Below are positions 1 to 12,845 of a DNA stretch of 64,000 bases, in pieces; the stretch's first letter is position 1; each line of letters begins with the position of its first letter. Below the pieces are notes generated by a model. It was given only the letters and a program-made list of their open reading frames with translations. It did no database searches and was not told the DNA's origin. Position numbers and translations under genes: made by a program. This DNA is from Serilophus lunatus (Eukaryota; Chordata; Aves; Passeriformes; Eurylaimidae): NCBI GenBank assembly GCA_013399895.1, contig VXBA01001282.1, forward strand, positions 187,519 to 251,518, read 5' to 3'.

Positions 1-3000
1 CACTCAAAATTAACTTTTGCTATTTTCTTTTCCATTAGAAATGCATCCTAGCTTCTGTAGGAGAGACAAAGCTTTTTTAGAAATATTTCCCATAGAACTT
101 TTGAATCAGTGGTTTTTACTTCTTTTATCACATGTAGTTTACTTTTTGCTGATATTCATCCCATCTTTAGGTACATCATTTGACAGAATCCATGGCTAAT
201 CTGAAGATGTCTTCTTTTGGATTGGCAGCTTCTGGTAAAGGTAGAGTTGAGACAACAAACACATTAGTCCATGGATGTTTACCTTTAACCTTGCTATCTT
301 TGTTAAAGGAAAAATAATATCTAGAAATCGATGTTTAGATACCTTTTTTCCTAAAGAAATTTAAAAAATTTTCAAGGTATTTGGTCCAAATCCATTCACC
401 TACAAAGTAACTTTGAAATACAATTGAAATGCTGAGTAAGAAAAACATCTGAAGAAAACTTTGATGGCATTCTAGAATATTTGGGAATAGAAGTATTTAG
501 CATCACTGTATAACATAAAGTGTGCAGGCTACACGTTCTTTAGGTAGGTTCTTATTTCAGAGCTGTCCACCAGTGTGTAAAATATGATGTAGAAAAAGCT
601 TTATGGTTTTTTTCTGGCATTTAATTAGATTTTTTTGCATTGGAAACTCGAATATTGTGTAGTGTGGACGAGAGTGACTGAAGTACTAATAAAGGGGTGC
701 TAGCAAGAGAAAGCTCAATCATCTGTATGAAAGAGCTTTAAAAATGTTTTAGTTAAATACTGAATATCAGATTAATATTTCAGATTGAGAAAGTCAATGC
801 TAAACATCCACTGCTGAGCCCTGTAGATGAATGTTGAGTACTGATGATTCTCTTAAGTCAGTGACTGAACTAGCAAACCAAGAAATAACAAACATGTTTG
901 TGAAAAGTTGTATTTATTTACATTTCTGTTTTGTATAAAACAAATTTAGAAATAAAAATAGTTCAAGCAGTGCAGTTCTTGAAATTGAGCTAATTATGCT
1001 CACAGTAATAAGTTCTGATTTGTAGGCATGCTGAAGAATGACACGAATGTGGATGTTGATCAGGCATAATAGAGAAAAATTGAAAATTTGAAAGGTGTTG
1101 TTCTGTCACAGTAAAGAAAAAGTATAGTTAAATGCTTAAATATTTTGAATTTTTCATTAGAAACATTTCAATGACACTAATGTTTTCTAAATAGAACAAT
1201 TGCATTTCAAAAGGGCACTGTAACAAGGAGTTTGTGGCCCATTTTTTATAAAGCAAAACCATCAATTCCGCTCAGTCAGCACAGAGAGTTTTCCAAACCT
1301 GGATCACATTGAGTTAATCCATGTCCAACCTGTGACTACTGGTATCAGTCTACTCTGTAGATACATTAGGCAAAGCAACATGCAAAGGAACGTATGTGCC
1401 TAATGTCATGGTGTAACAAACATGGTTGTAATGATCATGTACATCCTTTGTGTCTTATACCATGAGTCTGGGATGAAGAGCTAGAGTAATTGAGAAATGA
1501 AGTGCATTCCTGGGATTAATTGGGTCGTCCAGTGTTTACTGCCAGTTCCGTTTTTTTTAAGCAGGGACTGTATGGAGGCCGTGTATTATTTAATACGTGC
1601 TACATGTGTTCTGTGTTAGTACTAGTAGTCTGTCAGCAGCTAAGGCTCAAGCAGCTGCTCACTCACTCCACCACCAGCAGAATTGCAGAGAGAATTGGAA
1701 GGATAGAAGTAAAATTCATGGGTTGAGATACAGCAAAGTGTGTGCACACATGCAATAGAATATAAGAAATTAATTCACTGCTTCCTTTGGGCAGGCATCC
1801 CCAGGAAAGCAAGCTCCATCATGGCTATGGTTACTGGGGAAGACAAAGGCCATATCTCCCAACGTCCTCTTGCTTCCTTCTCCTTCCCCCAGCTTTTATT
1901 GCTGAGCACGATGCCATATGGCATGGAATATCCCTGTGGACATTTGGGATCAGCCATTTCTCATGGGTCCCCTCCCAGTCCCTGTGCACTCCCAGACTCC
2001 TATTGAGTTTACTTGCTTTCTTAACAGTTGAATGTAGCAATTGTGGAAAAATACAGAAACTGCTGAGAATAGGCTTAATGGTCATATTGGCAAAATCATT
2101 GGACGGATGGATGGATGGATTCCTTGCTCTGTGTGTAAGAGTTTTCTAAAATTACTGATTTCAATACAGAACCGAGAGTCTTCTTTTTAGAAGCCAGGCT
2201 TCACAAGGCTGCACCTTTTTACTTTCTAATTTAAAATATCTGAAGTGATGCAAAAAATGTGTATCCTTGGATTCTCTGTGGAGAAGGAGCTGAGTGGTTG
2301 GAGCATTGTACTTGGGCATTAGTGCATCACAGTCATCCGTTGTTTTGCCTTGGTTGTAACTTGAGCAGACCGTTTAGTTTCTCTGTTTTTAGATTAGATT
2401 AAGTTAGAATACCATATATTACCTTGTTATCTTGCATTATTGTGGAAGAAATCCATTTAGGATTGCAGAACACCTTGGTATGTTTGTTATCAATCTAATA
2501 GCCATACCAAATAGAAATATAGACAAATACATTAGAAACTATAATTCATAAAGGAAAAATCAGATTTTCTAAAAATATTTCTAATGGAATTAATGTGTTT
2601 GACATGTATGAACTGTGTAATCTTACTTTTGGCAGGATTACTACATCTTTTGTTTAAAATAAACATTACACTTGAAATGCTATTCCCTTCTGCTTCCAGA
2701 ACTTACAGGATTCAGGGAAAAGGGCTAGTGCGTTATAGAGAAACCCTAAACAAACAGATAGTTTTTCAGTTAAAGCATGAAATACTTTAAAAATTGCTGA
2801 TTTTTCCGAGAATCCGCTGACTTACTGAACATATTTCAAAAGTACACTGTCCTATATAACAGCTGAGAAGAATTCTTGTGTTTATCTTGTGTCTCTGTCA
2901 CTGATACATTTTTAGAGTTCTGAAAGGGGTTTAATTTTCATGATGTTAGCATTCATTCTTTATTTCAAGTACCATAAAATGTAAAGTGCTCTATATAGAA

Positions 3001-4001
3001 ATGCACAGAAAAAAGTCAAGGATGTATTTTTTAACTGCTATGTTGCAGTATTTGATACAATTCAGGGCAATTGAACGCATTCCTTCTGAAATCAAAATGT
3101 CACATAACTTAAAATCTGAGATTTTATTCATCTTTGAAAACCACTTATGTCCTTTTTTCTCTTTCTCACCTTTTTTCTTTTTTTAAATAGTTGTCAAGCT
3201 ACTAGATTTTTTTTTTAGTACGTTTTCCAGGTACTCTGGAAAAATTAATATGAAACTTTAGATTTCTCAGTTTAAAAAATGTAGATTTTTTTCTTTTTTG
3301 CTGATGAAATAGGTGGCAGTGGAAGAACCTGCAATGATCCAATTTGTCTGATACTCAGTAAAGAAATTGAGAAATTTTTTGCAGTAGAAAAAGAGTTTTC
3401 AATGGTGAACTGTTCCACATAGCAGAAGTTAAGCTTGTACTGTCTATATGCTATCTTGATTAAAGGTTTTGTTAAAGATGCAGTTTTGAAAGGAAAAAAG
3501 GTCGTTAGACAAGCTTAAGTGAACCTTCCAGATATTCTAGACCATGGTAGAAAACAATTAAGACAAAGACAGGAAGAAGATACAGTGAAGATCGATTAAA
3601 GAACTTCTAAGCAAGTTGCAAGAATTGAGTGAGAGAGGGACAGAAGGGAGTGTCACAAAAGCAAATAGGAAAATATTCCAGATGGTGTTGTACAAGTTTG
3701 AAAGTGAGTACAAGATCCCTAAGTTTTGTGTGAAAAAAGAAGAAGGAAAAAGTGAAGTTTAGAAGAGGAGGGCAGTCGCACTTTCCGAAATAGAACATGG
3801 TCTGTCACATCTAATAGAATGTGAAAATGTATTTACTGAACTGTTCTGCTGACCGCATGTGCAAAACTTTCTGGAAATTTATCCAGTTCTTAGTAGTTGT
3901 AAAAATAATTCTTCATAGTCAAAAATTTACTTCCAGGCTGATAGCATCCTTTAGAAAAACTCAATCTGTAAAGACTGTAACATTGTATAACTCCCCTCCA
4001 G
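1..4001 (+). other. AGGF1: AGGF1 intron (3' end)
   Basis: This is AT-rich intronic sequence up to the acceptor at 4001. I looked for the upstream AGGF1 exons (the aromatic Tyr/Asp repeat segment and the Lys-rich segment that follows it) and did not find them, so they lie before the window. The stretch contains a short GGAT tetranucleotide run at 2101-2121. No dispersed repeat is recognised. Confidence 0.75.
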
Positions 4002-4338
4002 GATTTGGACACAGAAGAGCAGAAATCATCTAACAGTCTGAATTGCTTTTCTACTACCGAGCAAGTAAGTTCTACAGAAGAAGATGAGTCTCCAAATACA
4101 AGAAAGAAGACTAAAATGGACACAAAACCACAAAACAGTCTAAGAGCCAAAGAATCAGTTTCTACAGACAGTATAAATTCACATTCACGCAAAAGTACAC
4201 CAGACACTGCAGCATATACAGATGACACAGAGAGTGAGCCAGAAGAAGGTGAAATTACAGATTCTGAATGCGGAACCTACAGTGAAGAGGAATTAACGAG
4301 TGAAGAAACTGATGATTCAGAAGACTCAGAAAATGAAG
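4002..4338 (+). CDS. AGGF1: AGGF1 exon (acidic linker)
   Basis: The acceptor is the pyrimidine run ending in cctccag before gatttg; the donor is gaag before gtgaat. The exon encodes about 112 residues rich in Ser, Glu, Asp and Thr. The conserved motif EPEEGEITDSE identifies the linker that precedes the FHA domain in AGGF1. It starts in phase 0 and ends in phase 1. The rest of the linker has diverged strongly from the human protein, as expected for disordered sequence. This is probably exon 6 of 14. Confidence 0.93.
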
Positions 4339-7300
4339 GTGAATTATTGTGGATTATACATGATATTACTGTATTTTTTCAGGAGACTGTTAAGAACAAA
4401 TGACAGTTTGGATAATTTAAAAAAATATATGAAAGGAGGTCACTGGAAATACTCTTGATTAAAAAGTCCTGCATGTTATCAGTATTTCTTTCCTTCTCTT
4501 CAGTTGCACATTAATCAGAAGTAAGTTGTAGTGTTTTTATAGAAGATGTTTCCAAGTAAAACATTCTGTACTTGTGTAGAAATGTCAGTGATTGAATAAA
4601 ATTTTGTTAGATTAGGACAGTGAAGGGAAAAAATAAAGTCTGCTAAATTGCTAAAATAGAGGTGGTTGAACAGAACTCAACTGTTTCTGCAAATGTACAT
4701 CCACATACAGAATTCATACATCTGTTAGAATATAATAACAGATAATAAGACAAAAAAGCATGTGCATCTGTAGGGTCTGTTATTTTTTCTTATCTGCCTT
4801 GATGCACAGTGGTAATAAGACAAAGAAATTATCGAATATAAAATTCTATAAGCCTTAGGTCTGTGATATGGTGAACAAAAGCTATTGCCTCATCATAAAA
4901 TTGTATTCTAATCTGTTATGATTAATAATCTATAAATTTATAATATATTAGTAAATTCAATGAATGTATTTTTGTTTTATTCCTGTATCTAAAGATTAGT
5001 GCACGTGTAAATAAACAGAATTAGGAAAACGTCCATAATACTTTAGTGTGCAGTCAGAAAGCCTTTGAAACAGTAATGTCATCAAAGTTTTCTCTCAGAT
5101 GTGTTTATTACATTTGTTCTTTAAAAGGTTGCATATTATTAGCCAGGTAACAGCTGAATATCAGTTTTTTGAAAATTGTGGAATATGGGGTTCCTACTGT
5201 AATTTGTTGTTAATAATGGTGGTGGGTTTTTCCCTATGTAATTATAGATGAAGAAAAGATCTGGCCTCCTTGTATCAGAGTAATCGTAATAAGATCACCA
5301 GTCCTACAGACAGGATCACTTTATATTATCACAGCTGTGAAACCTGCTACAATTGGAAGGTAAAACAAAATGAAATTTTTTTTATATATATATATATGAA
5401 ACTGCTGTGCTTTGAAAGCTGTGGAAAGCACTAGGGATTGCTTGTCCCTGCTCCTCATGCTTGTCCTAGCCTACAGCAGTTGTGAGGTACTCTGAGTTAG
5501 GTTAGTCCACAGTAAGACATTGGAGGCAGGTCACGTAACAGCACGTTGCTGTGACAATGTTACAGCAAACACAGTCAATGCAGCTGAGCAGTTCTGAAAA
5601 TTCGTTAGTTACAACTTGATCTTTCATCTGAGCCCATTGAAGACTGAAGCCAAGATGCACTGAAGAGCCTGAAGGATGCAGAGTTCAGACTGTTATTTAT
5701 AGGCATTGTTTGAGTATAAAAGTTCAGATAGAAATGTCAGGTCTATAGATAAGAATTTAATGGTACTGGTTTTGTCATTTATGCATTATCTACTTTGTAT
5801 AGTTTATACAAATGGAAGAAGGGACCTGAAGCAAGTTCTTATATTGTGTATAGAGCAATGTTTTGTTTTTGTAAAGATGCCCAACGCTTAGAAGAGAAAC
5901 ATGATACTAAGGTTTAGCTGGAATACATCTTACTAGACCTATTTCCACTGCGTTGTGATTTATGTCTCACCTTGCTTTTACAGAGAAAAAGATGTTGGAC
6001 ATATCCTTCAGATTCCTGAAGTTGGAGTCAGTAAGGTAACTCCTGTTTATGTCTGCTGAAAGGTAGATCAGCAAACAGAAATGTATTAATGAAGCTTTAG
6101 GTAAATTTGGAAAATCATGTTAATTTTTTGAAAGACATTTCAGAATAAGATGTGGCTTTAGCTGCACATGAATGTAGAAAAAGGAAAACACAGTATTTTA
6201 CTGAATGAGAACTTAACATTGTGTTTTCATATTCTAGAAAAGCTAAGTACTTTTTTGCATTTGGAGTTTCACTAATGTACAGTGTAATGCACAGTAAAAA
6301 ATTTGTATTTTAAATCTTGAATTTCACAGTTATTGAACTTGAAAAATGACTACTCTGTTAAGTAGTAATGGTATGTAAAATATTGATGTCAGCAAGTAAT
6401 GCAATCCTTGCTGTTAGGCTCAAATGAACAGGGTTTTATTTCTTTTTCTTCAAGGCAACTATAAATGTCATGTATAGGGAGTTTGAAAAATTAACAGAAT
6501 TCCTTTCAATGGTAGATTGAATGGAAATTTTTTGTTCAGGTTAAGAAAGATTAAGGATAAATTAACAGAGGCTCTAAACGCAGCACTCTTAATAAAAGGA
6601 AAATGTAGATTGACAAAGATGTGTCATCCAAAGAAAAAATTTGCTAAAAACATCTGTAAATGCAAGTATCTCATGAAATATGCTTTACTATGTCTGTTTC
6701 AGATTATAGTTCTGATTAATCAGCCATGTACCATATTTCATACTGTGTGATTTCTAGAGTAAATATTTCCCTGCTATTAATGACTTTTTCAGGCATGTAT
6801 TTAAAACTGGGTGAAAAAAAAAGCCAAAAGGCTTTTATTTTTCTGTAATGTTACCCTTGTACTTCAGAGGTGTACTGACAGTTTATGTAAGAAGTTACTT
6901 CACTTTTCAAATAAGGAGTCAAAGGCAAAAAGATAAATGACATATCTACAGAAACAAAAAGTTATGTCCCTTTTTCTTTCCTCATTATTCATAGTTTATA
7001 GCTGTGGACAACTTTGGCATTTGCTTTTCTTGAGTGGAAAGTGAGATTTATAAAAATGCTACACCTTGTAGATTTAGCCTCTTTAGAACAAGTTTGGAGT
7101 AGTTCTATTCAATAAAACAAAGGTAGAAATTAAATTATCTATTGAATGAATTAGACTCTGTCATTATGGGAATATTCCTGTTGGAAATGCTAGCCAATCT
7201 TCAAAATAGTTTTTTCCTGAATGCACAATTGCTATTGCTCAAAGACGAGAGTAGATTTGGTTTAAAAATTTGTTCTCAAATTGACACTTGTGACTTTTTT

Positions 7301-10300
7301 TATTCCATATTGCACCAGGGATCTTTACTTGACAAATTTGAAATAGTCACTTTTTCAGACTAACTGCTCTTACTGGAAGCTTTAATAGGCTGGAAAAGTT
7401 GGTACTTTGGTTTGTTCAGTGGCCGCTTTTTTGAGGTAGTGTATATCTTTGTGAGTATGGCTAGGAGCTGTATTTTGTCTGTTCTGTGGAGGCTTGGGAG
7501 CAGTACCTACATAGAACTGCAACAACAGCACAAACAAACAAACAAAAATAGATTGTTAGTCTCAGTATTGGGTATTAAATGCAAAAAGCTCGTTATTTAT
7601 ACGAACAGTTAAAAATGCTGTATTACTGAATCTTGCAGTTCCTTAAGTAAAGCCTATTTGCCACATTGGAAGTATATGTTTTTCCTGTAGTGAGTCAGTT
7701 TATGATCAAAAAAAGTTACATTATTAATAGTAGCTGTTGCACTTCAGCTCATGCTGTTGTGGCCCATCCAATTACATTTCACCTGGATGAAATCGTAAGG
7801 TATGGAATACTCTATTAATTTAGAATAACAGAGTCACTCATTTTAAAGGTCTCAAAATATGTTCTGAAATCTTACCTTAAAATAACCTTTAAATTGTGAA
7901 GTATTTGCTTTAAAAGAACATGTAACTTAGGCTTCTATTTATCAGTTTCATGCAGAAGTATATTTTGACCATGATTTGCAAAATTATGTCCTGGTGGATC
8001 AAGGCAGTCAGAATGGAACAGTTGTTAATGGAAATCAGATTTTCCAGGTGAGTACCCATTGTTTAATTCTCTGCATGCTGCAGAAAGCTATAGTCTTGTG
8101 GTCATTTTAAATGTGTTATGGAACATCATTAACAGTACCACTGTATGCCTTCTTTCAAGCATTAATGTCTGCTTTGGTTCCCTTCTGGTTTTAGGTCCAC
8201 TTACAGTACTTACCATTTGGTTATACTGGGAAAAACCCACCAAGTTTGCAGTTGCTAGGATGATATACCTACTGCAGTTAAATATTTGCCTGCATTTGTG
8301 AGACCACACAGATTTACTGAACTGTAAGCAGTATGCATGAGATAGTTTGTGTCCTTCATGAGTAACTAACAGGGCTGCCAAAACTTTCTTTTGCTCTAGC
8401 CTAAAACAAAATGTGAACCCTACATCTTGGAGCATGGAGACGAAGTGAAGATTGGTGAAACTGTGCTTTCTTTTCATATACATCCCGGCAGTGATACCTG
8501 TGATGGATGTGAGCCAGGACAAGTCAGAGCACATCTGCGTCTGGACAGGAAAAAGGAATCTTCTGGTTAGTCATGTTATCACAGGAGATGTTTATTATTG
8601 TTGCTGTTTAAAATATAAACATAGTAATTACTTTCATTTTCTTAAAATTTTCTTGTCAGATGGGAATAGTTATACATGTAAATATATTTTCTTCCCGGTG
8701 TGTCCATATAATAATGTTAGAACAAAAATTGTCACACTTGCCTTATGTTTCAAGGAATTGCTACATTTGTAATTAGACATTCAATCCTGTGTTCTTCCTT
8801 TTAGTTTGCCCAGCACTTAGCAAAGAAGAAAGAGAATTAGTCAGAAGAAAAGCATTAAAACAAATACGGGTAAAATATGGTTTACAGGTGAGTTTACAGT
8901 GGAAGTTGATTAAGTTTTTATAATCTTGTGGTTCCTTTTTTTAAAAAGCTTTGTGATACCTATTTTAAGCCATAGATTTAAGATGAATAAGAGAAGTTTT
9001 CGCAGGCACTCAAACTTGAGCCTGGTTGTTTAAGTCAAGCTCGTTTTTTGTATCCTAAATACAAATGATAGTAAGAGGGCATGAAAATTCCGTTAAAAAT
9101 TTAGGAAAAGGTCTTTCCAATGTATACAAGATTCCCAATCCTTTTGACATTAAGGTTTTGCAAAACAAATAAAGAAATTTCTATTTTTATTTCTGCAGAT
9201 TAAGTTTTCACTGAATTGCAATGCTTTTATTTGAAAAATAATGAGCAAATGCAACTTTTTAAGTCTGTAGAAGAATGCCAACATTCAATATAGCATATAT
9301 GTATTCACGTTACTTCTGTTTTAGAGATAATTTTACCTATGGGGTTACATCCAGCATTTGTAGTAAGTATTCATATCAAAAAACAAATGCCATAGTTTCT
9401 TTCAAATTCTTCAGCTGCCAAAACAATATTGATAGAGAATCTGCAGATACGCTGTCATCTATTCTGAACAAAATAGTTGCTGAGGAACAATTTAAATGTA
9501 TCTATAAAAAGCCTGTGCCATGGCCACATGGTTTTCTGCTTAACATGAAGAGATTGATTCATCATACCAAAAGAAGATTCAAGAGAGTATGTTATTTTAT
9601 TTACAGCTTCTGTGAAATCATTGAAATTGGCAATATGACATTATGTGATGGTGGCAATAACATGCGTTGGAAGATATGGCTGTAAGCTAAGTAAGGACTA
9701 GAGTTTTTTGCTATAAGGTTTAGAGTTAATGAAATAGGCTGCCTTACTTTTGGAGGGAAGAAGTGCAGTTATCAAAAATAAAGAATTTAAAGCCCACTTT
9801 GTCTTGATGGAATTTAATCTGCTTGTAAAGAACACAGAGTATGAAGACAACAAAGCAGTGAAGAATCCAAAGTACAAAGACAGAGCAGGAAAACGCAGAG
9901 AGACCATTGGAAGTGAAGGAACCTTTCAGAGAGATGATAGTCCAGCTTCCGTTCATATGTAAGTTGAGCAAATGGGGGGAGGTATTGCCCATGTCCTTCT
10001 CTTGTGAACCTTAAAAAAAATTATGATAAAGTGTAAGTATCAATTTGTTACTACCTGTTTGTAATACAGTGTTAGAAGCGCTAGAAAATTTTAAACTATT
10101 CATACTTCTCATTTCACATGCTCTGTTTCTTAACTCCTCACTTTCCATACAGAATTCAGCTTGGCAGTAAGGATGTTTAGATCACTTCCTTACCAACTCA
10201 GAAAATCAAAGAATTCCTAAGCTGCACTACGGACAGCTTCAGTAGTGTCTGTTTTTCAAGTGGCTCAATTTTTCCTATTCAGTTCCAGTAATAGTACACA

Positions 10301-11933
10301 TGCAGATTTTTCACCTGCACTTTCTTTGACTGTCAATATCCAGCCTTTCATAGGACATATATTTGCATACCTCTAAATATTACTTAATTTATATCCCTCT
10401 TCACTTGTTACTTTGCTCCTATAGTTACGATTGGCGTGGTTTTCCTAAGAAACATGGACTTGTAGGTGCTGGTAAAATAATAAAAGGAAGTGAGAGATAA
10501 CAGAACAGATGTGTTGGTATGACTTGGCAGAGATACTGCCTTTTCCCTAATGCAATCCATTCTCATTCTGTAGCTTTTCATTCCTAAAGCAATTAAGTAG
10601 TTCAGGAACAGTTTTAAGAAAGTGACCAGAGGCTTGGAACAGCTTTGTTAACCATAAAGGAACTTGTAAAAGGTAGCACTAGGATCTTCTGGATAGCTAT
10701 TAATGGAAGTAGGAGCAGCGCAGTAATTGGTTCCTGGTTTCCAAAGCAGCATATGCATGCACATTTCTGTTGTTCAGTATCTGAGAGCATATTCTTTAAT
10801 TAACTCTTGCTTATCAGTTATCTTAAACTTTCTTCAAAGTGAAATCAGCAACAGCAATAAAGGACATAAAATGTTGGAGAAGATGGGATGGAAGAAGGGG
10901 GAAGGCCTGGGAAAGGATGGTGGCGGTATGAAGAATCCGGTAGGTCTTCCCGGTTTTCACTTGAAACAAAAACAATAATGTGTTTGCAATGAAATACATC
11001 TAATCGTATGCCACTATTTAATTGAAGCATTTCAAAATTCTGATAGAGAAGGAGTAATCTCAAATATTTTTTTTCATGACTAATGAGGTATTTTGAAATT
11101 TTTCAATACTGTTGTCCCTTCAATTGAAAATGCCAATAATATCTGTGTTTGTTAGGAAACTGAGCAAAAGAGGACAGACAGCTTCTAGCCATTGAACTGA
11201 TAACCTTATATTTGAATACAAAGTCTGGAGGAAGAATTTAAGTGATACGAATTCAAGATGAGCTTAGGGTGAAATTCTTCACTTTCTCTGAGGCTGCTGT
11301 ACCACAAAAATCAAGTCAGATGATGGGTCACAAGAGAGGAAAAGACAGCTGAAGTCACTGTAGCCACCTAGTGGGCCTTTGTGGCAGGCATGTTAGCCCC
11401 AATTTTGTCACCAGAGATGTGTTGTCTTTGAGCAGTAGTGCTGCTCAGAGCCACACCATGCCCCGTGTTGCTAAACTAGCCCACACAAGGGTCACATGCT
11501 GCTTATTCAGGTCTATTTCACAGTAACATTAGTGGCAGGTGACACCTATCAGCACTCTAGATCATAGTTCTGGAGGTGGTGACTTATCATTTCCATGTAT
11601 GATCTAGGTGTATTAGAATCTGAAGGAAAAGGGATGGGGGAGTGGAGGGTGGAATTTGTATTAGAAAACCGTAATTTTAAGTATTTAGGATACCTAACTT
11701 GCAGTTACAACAGTATTTAATGTATTTGGCAGATTCAACTTGCGTTACATCAGAAGCATGCAGGTTTGGGTACAAGGAGACCTGTCTCAATTGAAGATGT
11801 TCAGCTCATCCAGAGCAAGAATAAAAAGAACTGGGACAAAGCAAGAGAGAGGTTTGCTGAAAACTTCCAAGAACCTAAATCACAAGGGGATATACCTAAG
11901 AATACACCTTGGGTTAGAGGGACTGTAGAGTAA
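4002..11933 (+). CDS. AGGF1: AGGF1, angiogenic factor with G-patch and FHA domains 1 (3' nine coding exons)
   Basis: Seen: nine exons at 4002-4338, 5248-5359, 5984-6035, 7946-8047, 8400-8565, 8805-8887, 9831-9958, 10840-10939 and 11733-11933 all have AG/GT boundaries and join without frameshift into 1281 nt, that is 426 codons plus TAA. In order they encode an acidic Ser/Glu-rich linker, an FHA domain (GR, S-x-x-H and NGT-x-x-N motifs), a basic linker, a G-patch (GWKKGEGLGKDGGG) and a basic C-terminal tail. Known: human AGGF1 is about 714 residues, with an N-terminal coiled coil and an OCRE-type aromatic repeat region before this part; it promotes angiogenesis and also associates with RNA-processing factors. 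The N-terminal 40 percent, start codon and promoter lie upstream of the window. In a 14-exon gene model these would be exons 6-14. The gene looks intact, with no stop or frameshift in any exon. PDE8B lies downstream on the same strand, as in human. Confidence 0.97.
4339..5247 (+). other. AGGF1: AGGF1 intron
   Basis: AT-rich intron between the acidic-linker exon and the first FHA exon. I see no repeat or embedded gene in it. Confidence 0.85.
5248..5359 (+). CDS. AGGF1: AGGF1 exon (start of FHA domain)
   Basis: The exon sits between attatag and the donor ggaag/gtaaaa. It encodes the stretch DEEKIWPPCIRVIVIRSP followed by the first FHA beta strands and the start of the FHA Gly-Arg pair (TIGR, split across the next intron). 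It begins in phase 1 and ends in phase 2. The near identity to the vertebrate AGGF1 protein makes the assignment firm. Confidence 0.95.
5360..5983 (+). other. AGGF1: AGGF1 intron with a TA run
   Basis: The intron contains a (TA)n microsatellite at about 5383-5397 close to the donor. Nothing else is recognised. Confidence 0.85.
5984..6035 (+). CDS. AGGF1: AGGF1 microexon (FHA domain)
   Basis: This is a 52-bp exon after tgcttttacag and before gtaact. It completes the Arg of the FHA GR motif and encodes REKDVGHILQIPEVGVSK. The final Ser-Lys begins the S-x-x-H phosphopeptide-binding motif that continues in the next exon. It is too short for an ORF scan and was found by continuity with the neighbouring exons. 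Confidence 0.94.
6036..7945 (+). other. AGGF1: AGGF1 intron
   Basis: AT-rich 1.9-kb intron, the largest between coding exons here. A short CAAA run lies near 7531-7545. No mobile element is recognised. Confidence 0.85.
7946..8047 (+). CDS. AGGF1: AGGF1 exon (FHA core)
   Basis: The exon has 34 codons between atttatcag and the donor ccag/gtgagt, phase 0 at both ends. It encodes FHAEVYFDHDLQ, which completes the FHA S-x-x-H motif, and DQGSQNGTVVNG, which carries the invariant NGT and Asn of the FHA phosphothreonine-binding loops. Confidence 0.96.
8048..8399 (+). other. AGGF1: AGGF1 intron
   Basis: Short intron within the FHA-coding part; nothing recognisable in it. Confidence 0.85.
8400..8565 (+). 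CDS. AGGF1: AGGF1 exon (end of FHA, Cys-containing segment)
   Basis: The acceptor is tgctctag and the donor ttctg/gttagt. It encodes PKTKCEPYILEHGDEVKIGE, the last FHA strands, then HIHPGSDTCDGCEPGQV, a conserved segment with a C-x-x-C pair, and a charged stretch (LRLDRKKESS). It starts in phase 0 and ends in phase 1. Confidence 0.95.
8805..8887 (+). CDS. AGGF1: AGGF1 exon (basic helix after FHA)
   Basis: This is an 83-bp exon after ttccttttag and before gtgagt. It encodes ALSKEERELVRRKALKQIRV and KYGLQ, a strongly charged and probably helical linker between the FHA and G-patch domains. It is phase 1 to phase 0. Confidence 0.93.
8888..9830 (+). other. AGGF1: AGGF1 intron
   Basis: The intron contains a chance open frame at 9275-9685 with no recognisable domain. 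No repeat is seen. Confidence 0.85.
9831..9958 (+). CDS. AGGF1: AGGF1 exon (linker before G-patch)
   Basis: The acceptor is gcttgtaaag with only a weak pyrimidine tract; the donor is catat/gtaagt. It encodes NTEYEDNK and NPKYKDRAGKRRETIGSEGT, a segment that is almost identical in vertebrate AGGF1, then FQRDDSPASVH. It is phase 0 to phase 2. Confidence 0.95.
9959..10839 (+). other. AGGF1: AGGF1 intron
   Basis: AT-rich intron before the G-patch exon. Nothing recognisable in it. Confidence 0.85.
10840..10939 (+). CDS. AGGF1: AGGF1 exon (G-patch)
   Basis: The acceptor is ttcttcaaag and the donor atccg/gtaggt. It encodes the first part of the G-patch, KMLEKMGWKKGEGLGKDGGG. G-patch domains bind RNA or activate DEAH-box helicases. 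It is phase 2 to phase 0; the last glycines of the G-patch are in the next exon. Confidence 0.96.
10940..11732 (+). other. AGGF1: AGGF1 last intron
   Basis: This intron interrupts the G-patch coding sequence. No repeat or gene is recognised. Confidence 0.85.
11733..11933 (+). CDS. AGGF1: AGGF1 terminal coding exon and stop
   Basis: The acceptor is tatttggcag. The exon encodes IQLALHQKHAGLGTRRPVSI, which completes the G-patch (HAGLG), then a basic, aromatic C-terminal tail (KNKKNWDKARERFAENF) and ends TPWVRGTVE followed by TAA at 11931-11933. Length and end match the family. Confidence 0.96.
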   Translation: MQLALHQKHAGLGTRRPVSIEDVQLIQSKNKKNWDKARERFAENFQEPKSQGDIPKNTPWVRGTVE

Positions 11934-12830
11934 AGTATTTAGTCCCTCAGCAAGGTAATTTCTGAGTGTAAATAGTCGGAAGAGAATTTATTTTTATTCT
12001 TTTTGCTTTTGCTAAAGCAGGAGTTTGGTTATATGTAAAATACAGTTGTGGAAAAACTTAAGATTAACTCTGTTACGGTAATTGGTTTTCTGCCGTCTTC
12101 ATGCTTTTATAAAAACACATTTTTAATAAGAAATGGAGTTTAGAGGGATATTCAAATTTAAGTACTTGAAAGGGATTCTTATCACAAGCAGGAATCTTCC
12201 ATTGTGTTTTTCAACTTCACAGAAAATCACTCAGAACATCCGTTAAATATGGTATGTTTAACATTTGAACAGTGGTTTAAAAGGAAGCTGAATCAATTGA
12301 AAAAATCCCTCAGGCCTGTACTAACAAAGTATCACATTGCCATTTCTTTATGATTGCCATGAAATGCTCAGCGAGAGGTACACCACTCTTAAATTCATAT
12401 TTAAGTTCAGTACTAGATACATGTCTCAGCTTACTTTTAGCTGAGGAAAAGGGGGGGAAAGCTTGTTTTTAAATGATTCAGCAGGACTGTTCAAAAATAC
12501 TGTATTCCATGAAGTGAACTACCAGCATTACTAAAGAAAATGATGTTCAGAGACAGCTTGTAGCAAAATTTCTTCTGTGAAGAACTTGAGATTTGTTTAA
12601 TATATCTGTATCATGCCTTTAAAAGAGGAGGTATGTGTAGAGAACTGCTGTCTGTTCGTATTTATTAACTTCTTTTTCTGATACATCCATTGCTGGCAAT
12701 GGAGTTTATGCCAGGAAAAAAACCAACACAAACAACTGATTTTTGGAGGGGAAGGATTACCAAACTGAAGCTGAAAGATTGACATTTATTGAATGTTCCT
12801 AAACACAATAAATCATTGTCGATTTAAGCA
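11934..12830 (+). other. AGGF1: AGGF1 3' UTR (probable)
   Basis: This is AT-rich sequence from the stop codon to the predicted cleavage site. The end is set by the AATAAA at 12807-12812 and is inferred, not observed. A longer isoform could run to a second AATAAA at 14206-14211. Confidence 0.55.
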
Positions 12831-12845
12831 GTGTGCTTCTTGGTA
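12807..12845 (+). terminator. Probable AGGF1 polyadenylation signal
   Basis: AATAAA at 12807-12812 is followed about 15 nt later by a CA cleavage candidate (taagca) and then a GU-rich stretch (gtgtgcttcttggt). This is the normal spacing of a vertebrate poly(A) site, and it is the first AATAAA after the AGGF1 stop. Confidence 0.55.

Noticed and set aside
9275..9685. 136-codon open frame
   Set aside because: It lies wholly in an AGGF1 intron, has no domain, and the flanking exons join in frame without it.
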